A stretch of 64,000 nt of DNA from Certhia americana. Lineage: Eukaryota > Chordata > Aves > Passeriformes > Certhiidae. Shown piece after piece: positions 1 to 10,300 of this stretch. The position numbers and the translations under genes were made by a program. The stretch is from the NCBI GenBank assembly GCA_018697195.1, contig CM031866.1, positions 9,961,796 through 10,025,795 on the forward strand, given 5' to 3'. Under the pieces are notes generated by a model that saw nothing but the letters and a program-made list of their open reading frames with translations, had not been told where the DNA came from and ran no database searches. Within the stretch, counting starts at the first letter, position 1, and each line of letters begins with the position of its first letter.

Positions 1-381
1 GGGACATTAGAGAAACTTCTTTGAAACTCTCCTTTTGTGTTGTTTTCTTTTGTTTCTTTAATAAGCATGAAAACACCCTCAGCTTTTCCAGTACTTGGCA
101 CAAGAGTTAAGGCAACAGCAGCACTAAGGCAACAGCACATTGAAAGACACCTGTAGTGAGCTCACTAACAACAAGGTCCAGAGAACAGAAACAGCTTTTT
201 GGTTGAAGAATGCACTGCTCTAGTTCTCTTTTTCTCCCCTCCCTGTAAATTATAACCGTGGTAAAACCGTGCAAGCTTTGTCCTAGTTTCTCCTTCATAT
301 TATGAACTGTGCTCATTCCTGATGCTGTTTCAGGATGAGCTCTTTCTGCTATGACTCAACACTGATGGCAATGATACCGAC
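1..381 (-). other. SEMA6D: SEMA6D intron 8 (partial)
   Basis: Intronic sequence after coding exon 8, truncated by the window edge. No further sema-domain coding was found on the minus strand, and the short reading frames here have no splice or family support. Confidence 0.8.
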
Positions 382-470
382 CTTGCCTAAAGTGTTGTGC
401 TCTACAGCAATTTCTCGGAAGAAGAAATAAACATAGTTCCCATATTCTATGGCATGGAGGAAATGTGGTT
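382..470 (-). CDS. SEMA6D: SEMA6D coding exon 8 (last exon in the window)
   Basis: The acceptor is CTTACAG. The exon completes Glu220 and encodes [20 protein letters not shown] and then AVEHNTLGK, ending at residue 249 in phase 0. The donor AAG|GTCGGT departs from the GTRAGT consensus at +3 and +4. The next expected exon (beginning AVYSRVARICKND in relatives) is not found in 1-381, so it lies outside the window. Confidence 0.93.
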
Positions 471-3296
471 CTGTAAGAAAGAGCAAGGAGAAGTTACTCT
501 GAAGAACTGCTCAATGGGCACACGACAGAGACACTGTGAGACTTGGCAGCTCCTCCCCAGGTCCACACCAGCCAGAGTGAGCTCCAGCCTTCCACATACT
601 TTAGGATGTCCAAATAATGGTGCAGTGGAATTTAAATGAACTTGACGTCATTAGCATTGGCTAACAGACTGTAAAAAGGCCCCACAGAAACTGTATTTCA
701 ACTGAGGGATTTTGTTACTACGCATTCTTTTATTGAAGGATTTAGCAAAAATTTTGTCTGGTTTTTTTTATTTTTTTTTTTTTGCATTATGCAGCTTTTT
801 AATATTCTGAAAGCCTCACACATGCTGACATTGTAGCATATGTGTAAACCAGGCTGGCTGTGAATAACCTGACCTTCTGCACCACTGAAATTACATTTGC
901 CATGTGTATGGAAAAATACTTCCCAAATTACCTTTTATCCATTTGGAGTCATACTTTATTGTTCTTAAGGCAGATCCATCCCCCATGCTGCGATAAATAA
1001 CAGCATCACTTGCCAGGAAATCTGCTACTGTTGCCGAATACAATTTTCCATCTAAAATGGAAGTTGAAAACATGGTATTAAGAGGCCTTTAATAATCTAG
1101 AGAATTCTGACTAGCCTGTATTTTCCCCCATTTTTTTACTGTCACACTTCCCCAGACTGCTGTAACCTATTTATTAACAGGTCAGCTTCTAATCCTTTGG
1201 AGGCCCTTTAAAAAATTTAAGAGCAGAGGCACCATGACACCTTTAGCTTTCCTGTGCTTGCTTTAAAAGCTCTCTGTCTCCTTTGGTGTCATTAATCATT
1301 TAGACTCATTACAAGTAAAACTTCTTACCAGCAAAGAGGGCGACATTGGTTTGTCTGGCATCAAATGGGCATCTTGCCAAACCACTAATTTCCTCCCCAT
1401 CATACTCTAATGTATTCAACTAGAAAAGAAAAATAAATGGGTGATAGTGTCATTTCTATTTTGTGCACTGGCACAAAAGCAAAACATTGTCTTTCCACAG
1501 AACTTAATTCAGCATATTGACTTCTGTCTGTTTTTATTTCACCTTGAAGCACTCTCCAGGTACACTGGATGTATTTGCTATGGCATAACCAGTGCAAGCC
1601 AAACCAGTAACAGATTAATAACACCTTCAGTACTCTTACCCGATAGTATCTGCACATAGGGTTAAATGCATTTGTTCCACAGACAAACACCATCTCGTCA
1701 TTTCTTGGAACAAAGACTTTAATGAAGTTATGGCATTCATCCTGAAAAGAGAGTAAGATGTATTAATCACAAACTCCATGTATATAATAAATACTAGTGT
1801 CATTTTTCTATAATGTGCTAAACTTACTTTATGTTTGCCTTTCATAGCACAGTTCTCTCTGTCCTGCTGCTTTGATCTCCATGTTAATTTCTGTTAAAGT
1901 AGACCAGAAAGGAACATTTGAATTTTGCCACAGCAAATTCCTAAAAAAACCCATTAAAACCAAAGAAAACACCTCTCCCTTTCCAGCAGGCATCTACTCA
2001 CCTTGCTTGGGATAACTTCTGATTTCGGAACTTCATTTAAGTTTACAGTGTAAACCTGGTCCCTGTTTACAGAGTAAAAAGACAGCAGTAAATTCATTAA
2101 TTCTGTGCCTCTTTATTTGATAAGCTAAATCTATTTTCAGAATGTTATGTCAGACCAGCAACTACTATGAAATGCTTATGGATTTTCTGTGTTCAATGCA
2201 AATGAGAGAAGGTTGCTCATGGGTAACATGGTGTGGCTTTCATTTTTATTGGTGTGGTCCTGAGATAGCGCCTGCAGTGTCCAGCTGTCCATCCCTGTCT
2301 GCCCATTCTGCTGAGGACTAACCTGGGCTGTAAAGATGCAAGTGTGTTATCCTCACTTCCTACAGCACTGATGTGTCAGTCTAAGTTTAAAATGATCAGG
2401 AGAGGTTTTTATCAGGCAGGGCAGTAATATAAAAGAGGGAAAAGAGCATTTGATCATTGGTTAAAGCTTAACTACAGTAACTACAGCCTTCAAATCCAAT
2501 TTTTATGCACTGGCCATAGATATGGTACATTTCTCTGGGAAATTCTGCCCCAGTTCTAATTTTTATCATATTCTGGACATTTTTCTAAATGAATTTTACA
2601 CATAAATGTGAAACCAGAAGAGAAAAGAATTTTAATCTAATGAACTGAGTGAAGGAAAATTACCTGCCAGTGATATAAAGTGTGTCTCGAATTTTCAACA
2701 TTAGCTGGAAGTCCAGTCTGTGCTGAGATTCATTGCCTGAAGGGCGTCCTCTAAATACTGGATATTGCCTTGAATCTGCAAGTAAAAATGGGCTACACCA
2801 TCACTCAGGATTATAGAGCTAAAGAATCAATATATGGCATTGATTAGCTGTATATACTAGGTGTAGAAGGGTTTACACTAAATTCCTTGAGTAATGTCTT
2901 GAATATAAATGAGGAAAAGATGGCTAATGTCAGCAAATGTTCTTTTTCCTGAAGTTATTGCTGTATTTCTGATTGCTTTTTTAAGAAAATGATTAAGTGT
3001 TCTATTAAAGATACAAAGCCAGTAAACACATTTCAATTTGAAAGGAATCAGATTTTTTTTTTAATTTCCCGTGGCGGGGGGCGGGGGGGCAAGGAAAAAG
3101 AGATCAACATTAGAACTTTTTCCCTGGTGTTTAGCTGCACTTGCAGTTACTTACAGTGGTAGTCCACAACGTTAATGGGGTCGTCGTCTTCGGGGAAGCT
3201 GACGGCCCGGCAGCGGGACAGGCTCAGCAGTGTCACCAAGGCACAGAGCACGGGGAGCCTCATGGCTGGGGACAGGTGACAGCACTGCTCAACTAC
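382..3296 (-). CDS. SEMA6D: SEMA6D, 5' part of gene (partial; coding exons 1-8)
   Basis: This is the N-terminal part of semaphorin-6D, a type I transmembrane guidance protein that binds class A plexins and acts in axon guidance and heart morphogenesis (family knowledge). Eight minus-strand exons join into 249 codons without a stop. Visible in the product: a signal peptide (about residues 1-20, hydrophobic core [13 protein letters not shown]); a mature start near [10 protein letters not shown]; an N-glycosylation sequon NES at 51-53; and the semaphorin landmarks DECHNFIKV (116-124), CGTNAFNP (136-143) and GLARCPFDA (162-170). Residues 180-249 contain [12 protein letters not shown] and [10 protein letters not shown]. 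The match to remembered mammalian SEMA6D is near-identical and much better than to SEMA6A, which fixes the paralogue. The usual protein is about 1,000 residues, so the remaining sema, PSI, transmembrane and cytoplasmic parts lie beyond position 1. Introns in the window are short (86-601 bp). Only the 5' UTR intron is long. Confidence 0.96.
471..931 (-). other. SEMA6D: SEMA6D intron 7
   Basis: A 461-bp intron. It holds a T-rich run at about 762-783 and a full palindromic CRE octamer (TGACGTCA) at 643-650. No other structure was seen. Confidence 0.85.
932..1051 (-). CDS. SEMA6D: SEMA6D coding exon 7
   Basis: A 120-bp exon with acceptor CATTTTAG and donor AAAAG|GTAATT. It encodes the end of Asp180, then [20 protein letters not shown] and [19 protein letters not shown], ending one base into Glu220. 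This stretch appears identical to the mammalian protein as I recall it. Confidence 0.96.
1329..1419 (-). CDS. SEMA6D: SEMA6D coding exon 6
   Basis: The acceptor is TTTTCTAG and the donor GCTG|GTAAGA. It encodes [20 protein letters not shown] and then [10 protein letters not shown] (150-179), with the first base of Asp180. The GLARCPFD motif is shared by class 6 semaphorins. Confidence 0.96.
1640..1741 (-). CDS. SEMA6D: SEMA6D coding exon 5
   Basis: A 102-bp phase-0 exon with acceptor TTTTCAG and donor CGG|GTAAGA. It encodes residues 116-149, including [15 protein letters not shown] and [18 protein letters not shown]. The Cys118, Cys136 and Cys145 pattern and the CGTNAF motif are diagnostic of semaphorins. 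Confidence 0.97.
1828..1890 (-). CDS. SEMA6D: SEMA6D coding exon 4
   Basis: A 63-bp exon in phase 0 at both ends, with acceptor TTTAACAG and donor AAA|GTAAGT. It encodes [20 protein letters not shown] plus K (95-115), including Cys108, a conserved sema-domain cysteine. Residue 101 is Lys where I recall Arg in mammals. Confidence 0.95.
2002..2062 (-). CDS. SEMA6D: SEMA6D coding exon 3
   Basis: The acceptor is GTAAACAG and the donor AAG|GTGAGT. The first base completes Arg74. The exon then encodes [20 protein letters not shown] (75-94) and ends in phase 0. This is sema domain blade 1. Confidence 0.94.
2063..2663 (-). other. SEMA6D: SEMA6D intron 2
   Basis: A 601-bp AT-rich intron. No repeats or coding potential were recognised. 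Confidence 0.85.
2664..2775 (-). CDS. SEMA6D: SEMA6D coding exon 2
   Basis: The acceptor is ACTTGCAG and the donor GGCAG|GTAATT. The exon encodes residues 37-73 plus two bases: [10 protein letters not shown], a basic and polar stretch, the NES sequon (51-53) and [17 protein letters not shown], the first strand of the sema propeller. Residue 72 is Thr in TGRDQVY, where I recall Ala in mammals. Confidence 0.94.
2776..3154 (-). other. SEMA6D: SEMA6D intron 1 with G-rich tract
   Basis: A 379-bp intron. It contains G6-C-G7 on the plus strand at 3076-3089, so the pre-mRNA is C-rich about 65-80 nt after the donor of the start-codon exon. Confidence 0.85.
3155..3296 (-). CDS. SEMA6D: SEMA6D coding exon 1 (start codon, signal peptide)
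   Basis: The start codon is at 3263-3261, with G at -3 and A at +4 (acceptable Kozak context). The codons give [18 protein letters not shown] and then [18 protein letters not shown], residues 1-36 plus one base. The donor is CACT|GTAAGT (3154-3149). Bases 3264-3296 are 5' UTR. The acceptor TTCACAG just upstream sets the exon start at 3296, though a second AG (CCCCAG) ends two bases before the ATG. The frame stays open through the UTR part of the exon, so only the protein family supports this ATG. The acceptor implies at least one upstream non-coding exon. Confidence 0.94.
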
Positions 3297-6200
3297 CTGT
3301 GAAACACACAGCAGTGAGGCTGCAGCAGCATGGGATACCCACACCACTCCCTGCTCCACAAGAGGGGCTTCCTTTGCATTTGAGCACTGGCAGCAGGGGA
3401 CATTGATGGGAAACTGCTGCGTGACACAGCCCTACTCCAGGCTGCTCTGAAACATATTGATGTTTGCTAATTTTCAGCTGGATTTATGGGCATTTCCGAA
3501 GAAGCTGACGACTGTCAGTCCATTTAATTCACAGAATCACGAATAGAACATACAGGCTGCTGACCTGGCAAGAAAAATTGTTAAACTTGGGATTAGAGTT
3601 TTAATTAAACCGCAATCTCCTTCCATCCCCTCAATCACCGAATGTCATCCAACACAACCCCTTTTGCCATAAAGTACCTAAATCTCATCCACAAAATGTC
3701 ATGACACACACAATGTGTCTGAACAGCCGTGTGTTTTAATGTCATTTCTTGTTTCCAGGCTGTGCCATCACACTTCAATGTGCCCCTTGTCACAGATCTG
3801 ATGTCCAGGAGCAGGCACCTGACTCTTTGCCTTGTGCAGTGACTTACACATGTGCAAAGAAAATGCAAAATGCTGTCCCTGCAGTGTGACAGTGTTGTCA
3901 CACTTCACAAGGGTGGTAAGAGACTCAAATGGGGATGCAATGTTGAACCATCTTCCCAAAATGCCACTTCACCCCTCATTCTATTTCCTACTGTTGAAGG
4001 CTTCAGAGGCTTTCACCTGGGGGTTGTGTGAGTGTGCTCTGTAGATCAGACAGCACAGATCACAATAGCATCACAACATTATACAACAAGGCTTTTAAGA
4101 GGGGAAGGGAAACATCTTCAATTAAACCACAGGCATATTTTAGTGAGCAGAATGTAACTACTCAAGTTGCAGTTTGGGTAGGATGCAAGAAAACACATCT
4201 CAAAGTGGAATGTGATCCTTAATGACTGCAAGTGGACTGGGCAGGGGTCATATTTCTCATTAGAAACCTGGCAAATGTAGTATTATTCCCTCCTCCAACC
4301 TTTTGGAGGCATTCATTCAGCCCCGACTCCCAAGTCAGAGCTCTGAGTCATCAGCTCAGTGCCTTGCAGTTCCTGAAATTGGTTATTAAATGCTTTGTCT
4401 AAACAGGAAAAAAAAAAAGAGAAACCTTCCCATTTTAATGTTTCAAGATTTTCAGTGAGAAGAACATGTTGCCAACACAAAGTGCCAGATCTGATCCAGT
4501 AAAGCACAAAAGTATTAATCATTTAATAATTTGAAAAGCAATTTAAAAAACCCTTCATAACAACACTTAACCTTTCAGTAATGCTTATGAGGGACAAAAT
4601 TGCTGTATTTTTTAATTGATATCATGGCTGGCTAGGGGCAGGGCTTCTTCCTTCCAGAGGCTGCTGAGCTGTCAGTTTGGGCTGGACTGTGAGACTAGCT
4701 GAAAGGCTGGAAACATTTGGGGATGGGGGTGCTGTCTGGATGCCTGCCCATTACAGACTGACCTGGAAAGAAGCATTTTCCACTGTTAATGATATTTCTG
4801 TATCTCAGTCCACCAGTCCAGAACGAATGGGCTGTGCTCTTAGTCAAGATTGATGAGTGCAGTGGTTAATAAACACTAATGATTCCTGGCACTTTCCCTC
4901 TGCTCTTCCTTGTCCTGACATGGCCTCTTCAGCTGAAGCATCTTGCGTTAAATTACTAATGAGCAAACTTAAAACAAACTGGAATTAATAAAGTTAGTCA
5001 AATTAGTTCTTTCTTGTGAGAGCACCATTAGAGCAAAGTCCTGCAGCACTGTGGCTCCCAGACACAATAACAAATCATTAATGCTTACACAATCTTTTTC
5101 TTGTGCTTTTTGTAAGGAAAAGCAGGCTCCAAATATCCAGCCCACTCCTTTTCCAGCGAAAAAGGGGAGACACATAAACTGCACACTGAGTAGGTGCACA
5201 GTAACTTCTATAAGGTGCTTAGTAAAAGTCCTCCCTGAAGCCTTGTTTTCTGGGAGAACAAATGAATACAAATTGCCAAAGAGCAAGAAGCTCTCCCAGA
5301 CATGTCGGCTGCAGGCACCATAGAAGGAGGCTGCCTGTGGCCCACATCATGACTCAAAAAGACCCTGGCCTGGTTTCAAATTGCACACAACTTGCAAACT
5401 GTACAAGTTCCACCTGCACCAAGCAGGGGCATGTAACAGGAAGTTTCTTTTTCCTTCTAGTGTTCCATCTGGGAAGAATTGACTAGGGTGACAAATACAA
5501 AACTTCCGTGTAACCTGCCTTACAGAGGCAAATACTGATTTCTGGACTCTAAGAAATGGCTGCAGAAAAAAAGGGCAATTTGTTTTTGCTTTTAGGCCAC
5601 AATTGTGAAAGGGTTTTGCAATTGTGAACTTGTTTTTATGTCATGATTATCATGGCAAATGTGCAGCAAACTGTCACAATATCAAACAGGAAACAACTGA
5701 AATGACAGGTAGACAAAGTATCAGTTCTCTGATTCCAATTTCAGGCAGGGTATCAAACTCCTTAAAAGAATGTGAAGATCTGTAAATGTAAGTTTTGTAA
5801 ATGTAAATCCAGAGGATGTGTTTCCCCAGAGGCTGCATCCAGAACAGAAATAAAGTTACATATTTGATGTCTTCCCCCCAAAACCCTCAAACATCTCAGA
5901 ATACTCCAGATGAACACCGAGAACATACAGGGCAGGAATAATTATGTTCAGCAATCTTGTCTAACTAAACATCATCTGTCACAAATCTCAGTCAAAGAAA
6001 ATACCGACATGAAGCACAGACCTTTTGTCACAAAAAGAGAGAAAAGCAGACAGAGAGCTGCACTGGATTTGCAAACCACACGTAATCACTTCTCACCAGC
6101 CAGGCAACAAGTATGGATTTATTATTTTGCTTGTAAAATTATTAAAAGAATATTAACAGTAGGTTTGCTTTCCAGCTACATATGAAAAGAAAATGCACCT

Positions 6201-6684
6201 GCTTCAAGAGGGTCTTAAATGCAGCTTTTATCTGGTTGGACACAGGCTTGAGATCAGAACCACTGAAGAGAGAATAAACTGGGAAGAACAGCTGTTTCCT
6301 GGATAATCAGAAAAATGGGCTCCATCTAGCCCTTGGAGCAGGGGTTTATGACAGCCAGGTGTAGCCTTCTGGTAGACACAGATAGAATGGTGTGAAAGAT
6401 GTAATTCCTGCCACATTCAAACCTTTTAGTGGAGGCCACTATTGGGGACTACAAATAACAATGCTGAAATATCTGTTAGGCCTGGAATAGCTGATTACAA
6501 AATGCTGGCAATGTCTACCTTCAAGGAAATGCAGAAAAAATTCATACTCTGGGTTTGATTATTTTCCCCTGCTAGGACTCAGCCCAGTCTTTGATTAATT
6601 TCTTTTATAAATTGCATTCCTAGCATTTCTGCAAGAAAATAATCCATGGCAAGAGCAATGATTGGAAATTACCATATTGCTATC

Positions 6685-6750
6685 CTTGTTTTGCAGTTGG
6701 GGAATTAAAGCACAGATCAAGGCTGAATTTGTGACCAAGGCCAACCACCA
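6685..6750 (+). repeat. Possible ancient MIR-like SINE fragment
   Basis: The stretch from about 6,690 (TTTTGCAGTTGGGGAATTAA, then GCACAG) to TGTGACCAAGG follows the order of the MIR 3' region: a 'tttacagatgggga' phrase, then 'gcacag', then 'gtgac..aagg'. It is heavily diverged. The family assignment is from memory and tentative. Confidence 0.35.
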
Positions 6751-7373
6751 AAAAAGCCTTTTCAAAAGTTCTGAGTGCTTGGGGTCAGGTGTGCTCCTTC
6801 CCTGCAGCACAGGCACACTGAGCAGTGTCCCTCAGGTAAAAAGCTGGTTACAGATCAGAGCTCCTCTGGCACCTGGCCTATGCCATAATGAGTTGTGTCT
6901 GCAAGGAGAAAGAACTAGAGGTGTAAATGTTAACTGGTGGCAAAAATCCACCTTGTTAAGGAGACGAGCAACCTGCCTGAAACAGGCCTCAGGGAGATGC
7001 TGTTGGTCAGATGGGAGGCAGGCAGCTGTCCCTAGTAATAAACTGGCTCTTGGTGGCTGCCACCTTTCAATCTCAGATAGAATCTCCATCCTTCAATTCC
7101 TGATTGGGGGAATCCAGAGAAGCAGGATATAATTCCTGTTAAAATATGAGCCTGCCTTCAAACAATCACACATGAAGGGGAACAGGCTGGTGTTTCTTGC
7201 CCATTAATCTATTCCAGCCTTTGACAACGTGCTGGTGACGCTCCATCAATCATCTTTCCGTGCACTGCCATGTAAAAGAGAAGGGGGAAGGGAAAGGGCA
7301 TTCAGCCAGCTGGGGAGAAGCAACATATAAAATGGCTTCAAACCAGACTGATGTAATATTTTCTACTTACTGG

Positions 7374-7387
7374 AAAAAAAAAAAAAA
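7374..7387 (+). repeat. Poly(A) tract
   Basis: Fourteen uninterrupted A residues. Confidence 0.9.
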
Positions 7388-10300
7388 TCCTTAAAAATCT
7401 TCCTAACACAATAAACGCTTCTCAAAATGCTAAGCACAGACAGGAGTGCAGTACAGCAAATCCAGGCTCAAGTTCAAGACAGGTCAGAACAAAAGATACA
7501 TCCTAAAAGCTAGCTCACTTGTGGGCAGTTTAGCAAGGAATGGAGGAAAGGGTTGCAATAACAAAAGCTGAGTAAATGGCTACATCACCTTCCTCCTCCT
7601 CCAAACTCAGGCTGTTAGGTGAGACCAAGGATCCCCTCTGTGCTTGGAAGTACAAGTTAGCCATAACTGTGGCCAACAGCTGGGGGGGGACAGGCAGAAT
7701 TGATTAGCAATATGCTGGGCCTAGTCAATTTATATTGATGTGGTTTCCCACAATCCCAGATGACTGGACTTGGACAAATCAGGAAATCCCTGCTGTCCTC
7801 TGTTTCCTCCTGCATGCAAATGACTCCCTGAGGGCACTAATTAGTGCAAAGGCACTGACTGGTGTCTTTCTCAGATGGTACCTTCTGAAATTTTGAGCAT
7901 GAAACCAACCTAATAATAAAAGTTAAGCCAAAACAAAAGAATCTTTTACTGCTGCTTGCTCACAGATGTTCAACAAGTTTATCAGGGCCTACAGCTGAGA
8001 CTTCAGTTCCTGATGCAGAGCAAAGCTGGTCTTGTGCAACTTCCACTGAGCCCCTGAGACAAGCCCTGCTTAGGGGCACAGGGCACCCTTGGACAGTGGC
8101 TTCAGGGCACTGAGCCCTTCACCAAAGCAGTGCCTTGAAGCTCTTTAACCAGAAGACTCAAGCTCTTTATCCAGAAGAACACTCAAAGCAACACTTTGCA
8201 CCCAAATAAAGGCTGAATGGGAATTTGTGTTTAGTACCTTTCTCCCTTTTTTTTTTTTGGATGCAAAGGACTAGCATAGAAAGGTTAAAAAATCTTGTTT
8301 ACTGCAGCCTCAGGGATTATCTTTTGATGTACAAATCACTTATGGTCTACTAACAGCAGTTAAAAACACTACCTGAAAAGGGTATGGTTCAAATTCTGGG
8401 CTTCATGAAGTTAAAATCCTGCTGGCAGTGGCTCTGCTTTAGGGGGCTAAGGATTTGCACCTGAGCTTACTTGCTGATGGTAACTGCTGCCAGGTGGGAG
8501 AAGTTCAACTTCCTGAGCCAGCTGCAGAGAGAACACAGTTCCTCAGTGAGTGCAGACTACAGAAAGGAAGGGTGGAGGGTGTTGCTCAGTTTTGCTTTGT
8601 CAACCAGGTCAATCCTTTCAGAAGACAAAACATTCAGAAGAAAATATAGGAAGGTGGTACAGGCTGCCTTCAGGGGTGCCCTAGACTTGTAGAAATGTAC
8701 ACACTGGCAACCACAGACACACCAGAATATTCACCCAGAATAGCACCTAATCCCTGCACTGACTGGACTCCAGATATTTTGGACTCCAAAATAACTCCAG
8801 AGCAGAGAGCTACACACTAGGGAAATCAGGCAAAAGTGTGTTTTGGTAATCCAAAATATGAAAATGGAGCCTTTTTGAACCATTTGAGTAAAGATATAAG
8901 ACCAGTGTGGCCCAGGGTCTGGTGCTTCAAAGTCTAAAGGGGGAACCAACAATTCTTTTTTCTATCTCTGTTTCTTGGTCTTGGTCTTTTCTGCGTCTTA
9001 CTGTGTGAAATGTGTATGATGAGTCATTTGCTTACAAGCCAGGAAGTATTCCACATGGAATGCAACATTTGCCTTAAAAATCTGTATCAGTATTTGTGAT
9101 ATGAAAGGCAGGGGATTAGATACCCATTTTAGGTCACATCTATACACAGGTTTTCCAATGATGCAATTGCATTATAGCATTGTAAATCCTCCCAAAATAG
9201 GGACACAACAGCCAGCATCAATGCAAGTGTGATTTTCTTTATAATTCTCTTTAATGTCATTCCAGTATGTGTTTCTTCTAATGAAGACTGACTTCAATAA
9301 AGTTCCTGAAGGCAATGCCTGACACAGGGGTTTACTGTACATTGAAATCTTAGAGATTCTCTATGATGTGATAAATCCATGTTGTGGAACTTGGTGACAG
9401 ATTGTTTCAGCTAATTATCAAATAACACAGGAAAATATCTGTGGCTATAATGAAAGAAAGGTACTTAATTCTTGTAGTTCCTTTCAGAAACATGAGGCAT
9501 GATTTTGTAGGAATGAACAGGTAATAAAAACTCTTTCTGTCCTATATACGTACATCCAAATGTAAACTCGCAGTATGTAGCCATCCTTACTTTTTATAAC
9601 GACTTTAAAGTCTGCAGCTCTGAAGAAAAAATTTAGGATATTTAGAGCTGAGATATTAATTGAGCATGAAAGTGCAAATAACAGGTCTGTTATTTTAAGA
9701 TAATACTTGACTTCTTTTAAGGATTCTGCATTAACACCTCTTGATCTATGCCTAAGTAAAAAAAGATAGTTTAATATTAAAGTGATGAAACCCTACCACT
9801 GAGTATCACAGCTTTCATCTTAATTGGCTTATGGCACTGCCAGCTACACTTCAGTTGTTTGCAGGCTTTGAACGTTGCAGCAAGCGCACCCCTCTTGCTC
9901 TAGAACGAGCTGACAGAACTTGCAAAATGGATGGGGTGACTTTTAATGATGCAAGTGTTTAGTGGTTGATTAGAAGCACTTTGAGGGCTAAATTCTCCTG
10001 TGATCAGAAATTTACTTGAACACCAGATAGTTTCAGCAGGAAAGGAAGTAAAATGCTGAGCAAACTCTAAGTGATTGCCTCAATTATGTTTATTTTAAGT
10101 TAATTTTTGAGACTGAATGTTAACTACCTTCCCTTATAAGGGCTACATGAAAGTCCTGCACCTTAAACCAACCCTTGATTTCAGCTCACATCTATGGTCA
10201 AATCTGTTCTGTTTTACAAAGCTCCTTGCAAGTTTGCCAGGGCTGGGCTATCAGTGATGGGAGTACAAGGTGCTTTAAACTTAAGCAGTGCTTGGATTCA

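Noticed and set aside
3264..3359. Upstream extension of the SEMA6D reading frame
   Set aside because: The frame is open to an earlier ATG at 3359, but bases beyond 3296 lie upstream of the acceptor and are intronic. The family signal peptide begins at the ATG at 3263.
6662..7132. 156-codon plus-strand reading frame
   Set aside because: It overlaps a possible MIR-like fragment and has no coherent protein features.
8455..8700. Possible CR1-like segment (GGTGGTACAGGCTGCC)
   Set aside because: Only a short phrase resembles CR1 coding or 3' sequence. The flanks do not follow the CR1 order.
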